This document shows positions 12,201 to 24,200 of a DNA stretch of 64,000 bases, piece by piece; position 1 is the stretch's first letter, and each line of letters begins with the position of its first letter. The translations under genes were made by a program, and so were the position numbers. Origin of the DNA: Leguminivora glycinivorella (Eukaryota; Arthropoda; Insecta; Lepidoptera; Tortricidae); the NCBI RefSeq assembly GCF_023078275.1, contig NC_062998.1, positions 19,667,916-19,731,915 on the forward strand, in the 5' to 3' direction. Below the pieces are notes generated by a model. It ran no database searches, was not told the DNA's origin, and worked only from the letters and a program-made list of their open reading frames with translations.

Positions 12201-15200
12201 TCGATCTTGGTTCTCTCCCACCTTCCCTAACAACTGGTGTTACTTTCCTGCTCTATAAGTCCGGTAGTACCACGGAAGCAAAAAACTACAGACCCATCAC
12301 GTGCTTGCCTACACTTTACAAGCTCCTTACATCCATTTTGAGAGCAAAAATTAACGCGCATATTGTCGCTAACAACATTCTGGCTCCCGCTCAAAATGGA
12401 TGTAGGGTTGGGTCCCGTGGTACTAAAGAGCTCCTCCTCATAGACATGACCATCTGCCAACAAGTTCGGCGGAGCAAGGGGGCCATTTCGGCCGCTTGGA
12501 TTGACTATAAGAAGGCCTATGATTCGGTGCCTCATTCATGGCTGAGAAGGGTATTGGAGCTGTATAAACTTGATGCAGCTTTAATATCCTTCCTGGCTGC
12601 ATGTATGAGGCAGTGGACCACAGTCCTTCGTCAACCAGGAGGCAGGGATGGCCCCCTGGCCCGCAGGACTTCATAAGGATTGAGCGAGGAATATTCCAGG
12701 GTGACAGTTTGAGTCCATTATGGTTCTGCCTAGCTCTGAATCCCCTCAGCACGCTGCTGAAGGATTCTGGGCTAGGTTGCCGGCTTCGGAGAGAGGGTGA
12801 AGTCATCTCTCACCTTCTGTACATGGACGATCTCAAACTATTTGCACCGAACACCCAAGACCTGATGGTGCTATTGAAAACCACAGAAGTTTTCAGTACC
12901 GCCATCAGAATGGAGTTTGGTGTCGATAAGTGTGCGGTTATGCATGTGCAGCGGGGGAGGTTGTAAATTCAGAAAATTTACAACTTTCTGAGACGATGTC
13001 GTTCAGATCTATCTCTGAATCAGAAACCTATAAGTACCTTGGTATGTCACAGTCGTTGGGTATTGAGGATGTTGGCATTAGACGGTCGGTGAAGGAGCGC
13101 TTTTTCAGTCGGCTGACAAAAGTCCTTAACAGTCTTTTGTCAGGAGGCAACAAAGTGCGCGCCTTTAACGCCTGGGTAATGCCTCTACTCATATACTCCT
13201 TTGGCATACTACGGTGGACCCAGACTGAGCTGGACGCCCTGGATCGGAGGGTCCGCTCACTGCTTACCACACACCGTATGTTACACCCGCGCTCGTCTGT
13301 TATGAGATTGTACATCCCACGGAAGTGCGGAGGTCGAGGCTTCCTAAACGCCAAAGATCTCCACAACCGTGAGGTGTACAATCTCAGGAATTACTTCCTT
13401 AACAACGAGTGCGGGATGCATCGTGATGTGGTGGCAGTGGACGGAAACCTCACGCCGCTCTCCTTGGCGAAACAGAACTGGCGCAAACCTGTGGTACTAA
13501 GTACTGCGGACCGCAAGGCGGTATGGGAGAGCAAGCAGCTACACGGGCGGTTCTACAAGGCCCTCACGGGACCCGATGTAGATCTGCTCGCATCGGTGAA
13601 CTGGTTACGATTCGGGGACCTCTTCGGAGAAACCGAGGGTTTTGCCTGTGCAATTGCGGACGAAGTTATGATGACGAACAACTACCGGAAATATATCCTG
13701 AAGGACGGTACGGTCGACATTTGTCGGGCATGCCGCCGTCCAGGAGAGTCACTCAGGCATATTATTTCCGGTTGTTCTCATCTTGCTAACGGCGAGTACT
13801 TGCACAGACATAATCTCGTAGCCAGGATTATTCACCAGCAACTTGCTCTTCAATACGGCCTTATGGACCGCGAAGTACCGTACTACAAGTACTTACCTGC
13901 GCCAGTTCTCGAAAATGGTCGTGCCACGCTCTATTGGGATCGATCTATTATCACTGACAGGACTATTGTAGCCAATAAACCTGACATTGTGATAATAGAT
14001 CGACTGCAACGCCGGGCAGTGCTCGTTGACATCACCATCCCCCATGATGAGAATCTCGTGAAAGCCGAGAAGGACAAGTCCAGTAAGTACCTAGACTTGG
14101 CTCACGAGATAACCGCCATGTGGGATGTTGAATCAACGATCATTGTTCCGATAGTCGTTTCAGCGAACGGTCTCATAGCGAAGAGTCTCGACCAACATCT
14201 TAAGAGACTCTCGCTAGGTGGCTGGATCAAGGGCCAGATGCAGAAGGCGGTGATCTTGGACACAGCACGGATAGTTCGACGGTTCCTCTCTCTGCAGCCC
14301 TAACCACCGGCAGCTTGGGCCCTGCCCCGCTGCTGGCGGCACCCTAGGTTAGGTTTTTTATAATGTGTTTATATGTGTTTTATATTGTTTTGTATGTGTT
14401 TTTGTATTTTACTTTTATATTCATATTATAAACAGCCTAGCCTAAGATTTGAAAGAAATAAAAAAACATAATATATTATTTTCCTACTTTGATTGCGGAA
14501 AATAGAAGGAATATGTCAAGAAATATAATAACATTATATACCCCCGGAACCCTTTTCACCCCAAATTACGGTATTTATTAAATTGTCAAGAGTGAACAGG
14601 CATCTTCTGGGCGAGCTCACTCCATCGTAGGCCACGTCTTTGCCTTTGGCTAGTCTGTGGTCAAGAGTAAGCCCATTTATAATTTAAAAAAAAAAAAAAC
14701 CGGCCAAGAGCGTGTCGGGCCACGCTCAGTGTAGGGTTCCGTAGTTTTCCGTATTTTTCTCAAAAACTACTGAACCTATCAAGTTCAAAACAATTTTCCT
14801 AGAAAGTTTTTATAAAGTTCTACTATTGTGATTTTTTTCATATTTTTTGAACGTAGGGTTCAAAAGTTAGAGGGGGGGGACGCACTTTTTTTTCCTTTAC
14901 AAGCGATTATTTCCGAAACTATTAATATTATCAAAAAACGATCTTAGTAAACCCTTTTTCATTTTTAAATACCTATCCAACAATATATCACACGTTGGGG
15001 TTGGAATTAAAAAAAATCTCAGCCCCCACCCTAATAAAACATTTTTTTTTTCATTTTTTATTTTTGCACTTTGTTGGCGTGATTGATATACATATTGGTA
15101 CCAAATTTCAGCTTTCTAGTGCTTACGGTTACTGAGATTATCCGCGGACGGACGGACGGACGGACGGACGGACGGACGGACGGACGGACGGACGGACGGA

Positions 15201-18200
15201 CGGACGGACGGACGGACGGACGGACGGACGGACGGACGGACGGACGGACGGACGGACGGACGGACGGACGGACGGACGGACAGACGGACGGACGGACGGA
15301 CGGACGGACGGACAGACAGACATGGCGAAACTATAAGGGTTCCTAGTTGACTACGGAACCCTAAAAATTGTCATTATGTAAAATGTCGGAAACTACGAAA
15401 CCCTACATTGACGCGCTCTTGGTCGATTTTTCGTCTTAATGCTATGTAAGAGATAATAAAAAATTACACCTCCCAATTTATAATAAGTTTTTTTTGCAAA
15501 AAAAATATTTATTGCTCTCCGAGACATTTTTAAAAACCCCTGACTCAATGGGTATACGACGTTTCATAACAGAGTTCCTATGATCACCTTTCTGCTCCAT
15601 CATCAGATTAGCTCCATGATACCATAATATTGCATTGTCACTTGATTTACATAGGTGTGCAAAATTTCAGCTCAATTGGAAACCGGAAAGTGGGTCAAAT
15701 TTAGCTTCTACGTTTTGACTCAAACTAACATACCTACTAACAAGGCAAGTTGAATAAAAGCTTGTATAAAGGCTCGTTTTCGTGAACTGTCAAATCACCT
15801 CATACAATTTACGGCTGTAAGGCAACCAGGTAGGGTTTATTATTGCACTTTAATTACATATTAATGATTTCTAGCCCGTAAGATATAGGACGTAGTTACG
15901 CAATAACGTTCCAATCCATCTGAAATTGTCATTGAAATGAAAGACTTTTGTTTTTCATACAAGGTCCAAAATTTAATGACAATTTCATGTGGATTGGAAC
16001 GTTATGGCGTAACTACGTCCAATATTTGCTTTAACAATGGATAGATATTTATGCGGGTGAAAGTGTAATTTAGGTTTTTATAAAGAATCAAATATTTTTA
16101 AGCGACCCGATCAGATATGTATGCGGATAAGGACCCTCCCACATGTACCGTCTTGCGATCGTAGCGTCGGGCCAACTGTATGGCTAAGCCGCGCTGACGC
16201 GGCGTCTTTTTCCATACAGTTGGCCCGACGCTATACGCTCGCGAGACGCTAGAAAGAGAGACGATGTTTTTGCCGGTCACGGAGCATCACAAATTTTTGC
16301 CGGGAACATGTCGTCATATACTTATGTTATGGCCCACTATAGAAAATCAGATATTTTTGCACGGCTGTTCATAGTCATTTATGCTGGTCACCAGCTGGTG
16401 TTCCATGAATATTTGGTTTAGTTGAGTGGAGAAGTGCCATTCAAAACAAGCGCTTTGTAAACAACGATGTATTTAGGTGATTTATAATTATTATTGTTTT
16501 CAACTTACGGTTACGTGTTCGCGGTATGCACAGAGTAAATCTTTAATGAAATTGAGTCATTTTTTTTATATACACAATTAAATTTGAACCAGAAGCACTA
16601 TACCTATACCCGCTCGCATTCCCCTTTTTTCTATTCTAAGTAAGAATCGATTAATACGTATCTGAATATGTATGAATAAATTAAATTGTAATTGTTTACA
16701 TACAACCTGTGAAGTTTGGTTGACAAAATTTGACGTAGGTACTGTCATATATATTTTTAAAATGACGTACTGTTAATACCAGCGTAATGAAAATGTATTC
16801 CAATGAGTAAAACAAAACATTAAACTTTTTTCAATTTAACCGAACTAGAATGAAATCATTTATACTCATTCGGTTGTGTTCGTTATTTTCTTTGATAATG
16901 TGATATATTTTTATTTATTTTTTATGCACAAGCCATGCACCTTTAAATTTTAAATGAGATTGGATCTCCACCTGACATATTTGATTTACCCTATTTATTT
17001 TGAGCACAGTTTTACACTGGTATGGTTTTTCGTGTACGTACACTATTTTCTGTCAAAATATTTGTCAAATTTAATTGTCAACGCGGAGCGACCGGCGACA
17101 CGTCTGCCTCCGACGAGCCGCTCACGGCATCTAATCGAAAGGAGAATTCTGACAGCAATGGCGAATGTATGGAAATTTTACGATAGTTTAAATTTAAGGT
17201 AAAATTTCTTTGTTTCCTTTGAGAGGAAAAATATAAAAAACCTCAAAACTTCTAGTCCATTTATCTGGCTTTTAGAATCACTTAATGTTATAACTAAAGT
17301 ATTGAATTTTTTTAACAAAGTTTACTAAACGGCGACATACGTTTTTCTCATTTTAGGTCAACTTTGCGTGGGTTTATTTATTATACCTTTAATAATTAGA
17401 GATTCTGAATAGTCAAAAGTTGTAGACACACTCTTTAAGATAATAACTCCATTTATTTTATTTCATTTAATTTAGAAATGTGAGCAGCATTTGTTAAACG
17501 CCGAATGCACTTTTCGAGGATTTCGTACGACCCCCTCTTAAGATATTTCCGTGTATTGTGTACAGCTGTTGAAAAATGCATGGTACCACTTTAAAGGTAC
17601 CATCTAAGATCCAGAAGGAACTGTTACTTAATGCCGTCATTAATTCCAATGTTGACATAATTATTATCCGTTTGCTTTTGTCAAATACTTGGTCTTTTAT
17701 AATGAAATTGACACCCTCAATAGAAGTGTACAATTTATCTGGTTCAAAAAGTATGTCAGTCGGTTCTGATACTAATTGCCCTTTTTTTTTATGGCGATAC
17801 ATGTTTTGTTTTAGAGCAGAAGTGGACGGCAAGTTTTCTGCAACATTTAACGGAGCATTTGCTTTATTACTCTGTATAACTTTGCATATTTTCATCCCAG
17901 ATGCAACATCACTTTTCATTTTTTTTATCAAATCGCTAGTACACTTTCTGCCCGGATCAGGGTCATGATTGTGGTCTTCATTCAATTTCTTTATTTTATA
18001 AACTTCATCCCTTAATGTAGCACTTACAGATGCTCTGCATGAGTACAATTTATTTTTTCTCATTTCGCAATACCAGTAAGAAATTTCATTCACTGATTTA
18101 ACTTTTTCATAGCTAAAACCGTTCTTAAATAACTTTATACCACCTTTTGTGGAAGTAAATGTCTCACATTCGTCATCTGTATCACTTGATTCACTCATGA

Positions 18201-21200
18201 TTATACTTAAATACTTAAGTAATATCCGATATTAAGTAAAACAGTTTCTATTATACAAGTATGAACCACACAAACTTAATGAATAAATAAATATCGACCG
18301 TAATTCTACGCGTATACGAATACCTCGATCGTCTACCCACTTATTACAATATTAAATAAACTCCAATGCATACCAACATAAAGATAACATTTTTGAAGTG
18401 TTCAATTTGCATGAATGCCTTAAATGTTAAAAATGCCATGTTTTGATTTGGATTTTTAATTATTTAGTAAATAGTCATTTCGAATAAATTATGATTTGGT
18501 AAAATAAAAAAATGTCAAAGTAAATGATGTCTATTTATATTTTTGTCAACTACTCAGTTTGAGTAAACAAGGTTTGTTAAAATAAAAAATGCCCAAAAAA
18601 TGTTTTACCAAATGTTAGATTTGGCATTTTTTCTTTTGGGATAATATTGGTTGGCAATTAATCATTTTGATTAATTGAAGTTTGGTAAAATGAACATTGC
18701 CAAAGTAAGGAAATGTCTAAATATTTATTTGGATATCATTATTTTGGCAAATATGCATATGTCACACGATAAGTTGGGAAATGATGAGTTGCCTTTTAAA
18801 TTTTTGGGAAACATTGTTTGGGATGTGAAAATCTGGCAAATAACTTTCGGTAATACATTAGTAACCCATTAAATACCTACCCCAACCCAACTCAAACTAT
18901 AAACTTCCCTAGTATTAAATACCTGATTGTTACCGCGATTACATGTTGAAATTTTGTGTGTGGCAGCTGGTGGTGGTGCCGGCACTGATCTCGGGCAACA
19001 CGTTCATCACTGTGCTGCGGCTGCTGTGGGTGATGTGCGCCGCGTGCCCGCAGCTCGCGCTCGCGCTGCACCAGCGCTCCATCGCCGACACGCTTCTGTG
19101 TCTGCTCACCGGGTCCGCGCTGCACCAGGAGGTAACACTCACACCACACTATAGCTGATGCGGCCCATGATGATCCCTATGACAGTTCACTTTTGTAGGG
19201 AGTAACTGTCAAGTGTCAATGTCAAACGTTTTTGAACTTTTTATGATTTCATAGCCAAAATGGCTTAAACGGAATCCTTATAGTTTCGAGCCGCTATTTA
19301 GTTAGCGAGTTTCATAAACCCACACCTGTGTTGTAATGCCCTTCATTATGCATAGTCGCATAAATTACTATTTTTATAAACTGTAACTGCTGAGCCAGGC
19401 TAGATAAAACTTTATATATATATATATATAGTTACGGAACCCTTGGTCTGAAATGCGTGGTCTGATATTTTTTTAGAACTGAAACAATTGTTTTTATTTA
19501 GAGAACATTTAAGCAATAAAAGAACGAATTAGGGTATTCAATATTTCGTTTGTACTTATCACTATCTATATACCAACATACCAGTATAACAAGGTTGATA
19601 TTATACGATTCTTATGTTTTTTATCTTATAGTAAATATCTGTTGATACAGGTCAAGTAACTTCATGATTATGACAAAGTTAAAAGCAAAACAACGTACAA
19701 TTTATACGTTCTACTCTTATTAAACGCAGCTTATGATATCTGCGGACGATATAAACTAGTATAAATCTTGTCAAATGCGTAGCCATTGTTTTTTGTAAGT
19801 ACAACCATTCAGATTGATGACACACATGTCGTTCCCATTGCATAAAAATGTTTCATTCGAGAAAAATCGAATTGTGATTTCATGTATTACAAAATATGCC
19901 AAAGTGATTCACCAGATCGGCAGATTAACGAGCTACTTGCGTCAGATGTTGAATTGAGATTCATTGTATGCGTATGCGCGTCGCTGTGTTTTTGTAACAC
20001 GGACAATGGTGCAGCCAGGCACCACAAAATGCACAATAGTATTTACATATCATACATCTTTTCAAATATTCTGAGCAATATTACAAATTAACGAGGCAAG
20101 TTGACATGTAGATAAAAATACATTAATGCTAAGCGGAAACGCATGAAACTAGAGATCTTTCCAGTTATTTGTTATTTAAATCTAGTCAGATGCTAATAAA
20201 AATATACGAAACGATTTCGGTTAGAATTATAGAAAATATTTCCATTGTAAGGTATTCACAATCACCACATAAACATACATAATAGTATTTTATACAATCG
20301 TGATATAATACAAAGCTTTTCAGTCGAGTACCATGTTTAGGCCACGAAGCTTGCTGAGTGGCCTAATAGTACGGTACGAGAGTGAAAAGCTTAATTATAT
20401 CACTATTGTATACAATACTTTTTCTACGAGTCATCATCTTCATCATCAATGGACGGAAATATCATCATTCATGCAAGTTAAAATTAATGTTAATAGCGTC
20501 GTTCACCGTTGTATCAACATCGAATTACCTAGCAACCAATTGTTTGTAATAACCGTCTCTGATTGGCCGATAACGCGACAGATAAAAAAAAATGTGTTTC
20601 AGATGCAGGAAAATTTGCCAGGTATCGCAAATTAGTATAGAAATCGTATGAAGTTCTATTTTTGAAATTATTACAGTTAACTAAAGTCAACTATAATGAG
20701 CTTATTAATCTTATTATAATTGAGTCGGAACTGCCATAGAGTATCCAACACTGAAAAGCTAGCACTTATAGTTTAGTCTGTGGTGCCCTAATTGACAGAT
20801 TACAGTCGACAAGTAGAAAAAATTGTATTATGTATCAAAGTATATGGGTTGTATATATTTTTTCAGTACAAAGACGGTGGTGGTGAAATTCGTAACTCGT
20901 GTCGTTTTAATTTATCGCCACTCGTTTCGAACTTCCTTTCGGAACTTGTATTGTAATGTATTATTATTAGGTTGTTGCATAATTATTTTCCCACTTCAAA
21001 AATTTCTTGCTATTTCCAGTATTGTCAGGAATATTCTACAATAAATCTGGTATATAGCAGAATGTTCTCGAATCTTTCACGTCGGGTATATATATAAACG
21101 GGGGCTGTCACAGGGATTTAATTAAAATATAAAAAATGGACCAACAACATCTTCGAGCGATTTACTTATACGAACACAAATTGGGAACCAGTTCAAGGGA

Positions 21201-24200
21201 AACAGCAAATAAGATTAACAGTGCTTTTGGCCCAAACACTACTACCGATCGCACAGTACGAAATTGGTCTCAGCGCTTTGATGAAGGAGACACAAGTCTA
21301 AAAGACATTCCTCATACTGGTCGCCCCGTCACTTTTGACGAAGTGGCATTGCGGCGCGAGCTTGAGTTGCAACCGGATTCCACCACCAGAGATTTAGAGA
21401 AGACTCTAAAATATCACTACAGTACCATAGATCGCCATCTACAATCCATGGGTTACCGTAGGGTTTTGTCAAGATGGACGCCTCATGATTTGACCGATGC
21501 TCAACGTGAAGTACGGTCAGCCAAGAATGTGGTTTACCACTTTTCGACTCTATTTTTAAACACATACGGCCGAAAAGTGGTAAACCACTTTTTTGGCTGA
21601 CTGTACGTGTTAGCATTTGTGAAAGTCTGCTGCTGCTTCCCCAAAAAATAACTTGAAGTCAATCATCACTGGAGACGAATCCTGGATCTTGTACGAGAAC
21701 GTCACACGAAAAGCCTTTTGGATACCTGCGATTAACGGCCACCGACACAGCCGAAAAGCAGTACGCATGGTCGGAAATTTCTCCTGTCAGTCTTCTGGGA
21801 TTCGCAAGGAATGTTGTTTTGGGAGTTACTGGATTTAATTTTTTTGCCTCTCAGCCACTTTCTTTCTGGGCTAAGGGTATTGAAACTTTGCCTAGCAGAT
21901 GGCTACATGTTCTAGATAATAATGGTGATTATATTGTCGATTAATTGTTTCAATAAATAGATACTACAAAATAATTTATTCGTATTTCAAAGTGGGAAAA
22001 TAATTATGCAACAACCTAATATAAACGACTTTCTGTAATTTCTCGATTTCAAGTTGATTTAAACGGTGCAAGATATTTTAACTTGATACCAAATTAACTG
22101 AACTATCATAGCTGGTTTCACTATGACTCGTGTGATTCACACAACCAAGTAGTTCTCTCTCCTCCCTCCTTAAACTACTTTATTGAAATGATTGCAAGTT
22201 TAAACGTTCTGCGTTGTAGTGTAGTTTTGTCTTGTATAATAGAATAACAATGTTTTTACCTTCATCGATTCGAGTTTTATTAATTCAACATGTTATGGGA
22301 ACCGTTTAAAACACTGTTGAGGGATGATCGCTTTTTTTGAAACATCAAAGAAAAGTAAATAAATATCAGTACATTATACTTTGTCATTACGGCCGACATC
22401 GGATCGGGCAATGTTAAAACGCTGTAAGGGTTGTCCTTAATCTCTTTCGCTATAACCTTGTCCTGACGTGGTACTTTGTGATTCAGCAAGTGGAGCTGCT
22501 CCCTCGGTCGCCGCAGGAGCTGTACGAGATCACGTGCCTGATCGGCGAGCTGATGCCGCGCCTGCCCACCGACGGCATCTTCGCCGTCGACCAGCACCTC
22601 GACCGCCCCTGGTCCGCGCCCACCGAGCGCGCCGCGCACTGGCAGTGGCGCGACGACAGAGGTACCAGTACCACACGCTTTACATTATATCCATTCAACA
22701 TACTCACTATGAACCACTATAACTCCGCTAGCCAACTTTATTGCCACACGTGCCAGCGAGTATTTAAAAGCAAGTTCGGCCTGGTCAGCCACGTTAGAGT
22801 ACACGCAAGGAAACATTCGTAAGATGTATTTAGGGTCGCCGTCATCGGAAACTATGAGGAGGACTATATGAAATAAACCAATAACTTATTAAACATTGCG
22901 CTTTTTATGTCTGCATTGATTTACAAACACACGACATGAAGTGGACAAAATATAGCAGACTATCAAATATTTCTGTGTGTGCACGCGAAAACGTCCCACT
23001 TTGTCGATTGCTATAAAGCCGCTTTGTCAGTTTACTCATATAAAGATACAAGTAAATCTCGCCTTAATGGTAACCGACAAAGTGGGACGGTTTACTAAAC
23101 ACACTCACATTTTATGTATACAGCAAGGGACGAAACCACTTAGCATGATTATTCCATGGGGAAAATTAAGCTGTTCTAGTCCCATTCACGAAGTGACTAA
23201 CTATTGTACAAAAATATGGGAAGGCTGAACTGCTTGGCTGGTATTCTCAAGAGTACTATAGAATGGTGGACTATTAAAAATATTTGTGTTTTGTGATGTT
23301 TAAATAAACCAATAAAAATTAAATGGCTCTTGCAATAGTGAAATTCGTTTATTCGAGCTGAAAAACTTTGACTACTTTAAGTACTTCGGCATCGTAGAAT
23401 CAGTAGTTAAACACAAAATACACAAACTAGCTCAGAAAACGTTTACAAGGTTATAAACGTTTTCTGAGCTAGTTTGTGTATTTATGTTGGATAAAAACTA
23501 GCCTTTTTACGTTCAAAAAAGTAAACTAAAAAAAATCTAATGGTGAACTTGGTTGTTTTTTATTATGACATACATTTCATTTGAAATGCAATGTATTTCA
23601 TGTAACACTTGTCATGTTCAGGCTTATGGCGCTCGTACTCTTGGGCCGAGTCGCGCGCGTTGGAAGCGGGCGCGACCGCCGGCGAGGAGGAGGTGTGCCT
23701 CACGACGCTGGGCCGCTCGTACACCGTGGACCTGACCGCCATGCAGCAGCTCAACGACCACACCGGCACGGCGCGCCCCGTGCAGCGCGTCGCCCCCGCG
23801 CCCTCCATGCCCGACCAGACCAACTCCGCCAATGCGGCGCCAGGTGACACTTACTCCACAACGTTTTTTAGAAACTTACTACATGCATTGAATGTTTCTG
23901 AATCCGTCATTTGTTGCTTACTACTTGCGTTTAAACAGGCCCCAATGAGGAGGCCTTTAGGATGGAGGTCAGATAACAGTCGCTTCCGTAAAACTAGGTC
24001 GTGTAATCCTACGATCTCACGACCCGTACAAAATGCGCGGAATCTCTCAAGGAAGATCAAGTGCCGAGAGCAATTTCTACCGAAAACCTTGTTTAATTTA
24101 TAATTATTAAATTATATTTTGTGTCATTTGTAGATCCCCGCATCGCTATGGTGCGCTGCAACCCCGGGCTGGCGCGCGCGCTGCTGGCGGTGCTACATGA

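Larger units (their letters stand above)
5573..17537. mobile_element. 11,965-bp TTAA-flanked insertion with 8-bp terminal inverted repeats
   Basis: Left edge TTAA|GAGGGGGT (5569-5580); right edge ACCCCCTC|TTAA (17530-17541). Removing it with one TTAA joins the two MULE halves. TTAA duplication is typical of piggyBac-type elements (family knowledge), but I find no piggyBac transposase and the termini are not the usual CCC type. The inside holds short C-rich clusters at both ends and in the middle (5605-5650, 9110-9150, 10035-10135, 14540-14570) and nested elements described separately. It may be a very large non-autonomous element that later absorbed others. Confidence 0.7.
15369..17537. other. 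Right part of the 12-kb insertion, hairpins but no gene
   Basis: 15380-15430 is a decayed second end of the GGAC-type repeat. Two strong hairpins (15888-16020 and 16163-16232) are listed separately. Short open frames such as 16954-17202 show no family resemblance and end in an AT-rich area. The right 8-bp terminal repeat of the insertion ends this block. Confidence 0.5.
4742..18198 (-). pseudogene. FLYWCH-MULE transposase gene split by a 12-kb insertion
   Basis: Mutator-like DDE transposase. The N-terminal part starts at ATG 18198 and runs to 17542: acidic leader, FLYWCH-type zinc-binding domain ([15 protein letters not shown], then NEDHNHDP), and the first catalytic Asp in [10 protein letters not shown]. 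The frame breaks in YTIHGNI at a TTAA and resumes at 5568 with the second Asp (CVIDFEKA) and the GCFFHLGQ motif. A 160-nt intron follows (5175-5334, GTAC to TTTTCAG), then exon 4742-5174 with the third acidic residue (TSNSAEAWH). All three catalytic acids are therefore present. Two breaks exist: the 11,965-bp insertion (5573-17537) and a one-base shortfall in a six-T run (5555-5560). Joining the halves across TTAA is inference, but the two parts meet exactly where the MULE domain would continue. Confidence 0.85.
20967..22019 (+). mobile_element. mariner element, internally deleted, with nested MITE
   Basis: Terminal repeats TTAGGTTGTTGCATAATTAT (20967) and its inverse ATAATTATGCAACAACCTAA (ending 22019), flanked by TA on both sides. 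Contains a transposase pseudogene of about 1 kb in which the middle of the DDE domain is deleted. The TIR start TTAGGTTG is typical of mariner. Confidence 0.9.
22662..23621. other. TRIP12 intron 5 with a non-LTR 3' fragment and a hairpin
   Basis: 22720-22880 is a non-LTR 3' end with a C2H2-like finger. 22977-23110 contains a loose inverted repeat around GTCCCACTTTGTCG / CGACAAAGTGGGAC. 23418-23481 is a perfect hairpin. The rest is AT-rich. Confidence 0.5.

Noticed and set aside
15083..15346. Open frames of repeated Arg-Thr-Asp-Gly (and Pro-Ser-Val-Arg on the other strand) at the GGAC microsatellites
   Set aside because: A tetranucleotide repeat is open in several frames by its nature; the frames follow the microsatellite length and have no start context or conservation.
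16954..17202. 82-codon frame ending in an Arg-rich tail as a host gene
   Set aside because: Hydrophobic AT-rich start and repeat-like end, no family likeness, inside the TTAA unit.
5573..17537. Maverick/Polinton or virus-like giant element
   Set aside because: No polymerase B, integrase, packaging ATPase or capsid frames are visible, and Polintons make 6-bp, not TTAA, duplications.
22720..22822. Zinc finger as a normal domain of TRIP12
   Set aside because: TRIP12 has no such domain; the normal exon 5 to exon 6 junction is in phase and completes WWE. The finger belongs to a non-LTR 3' end in the intron.
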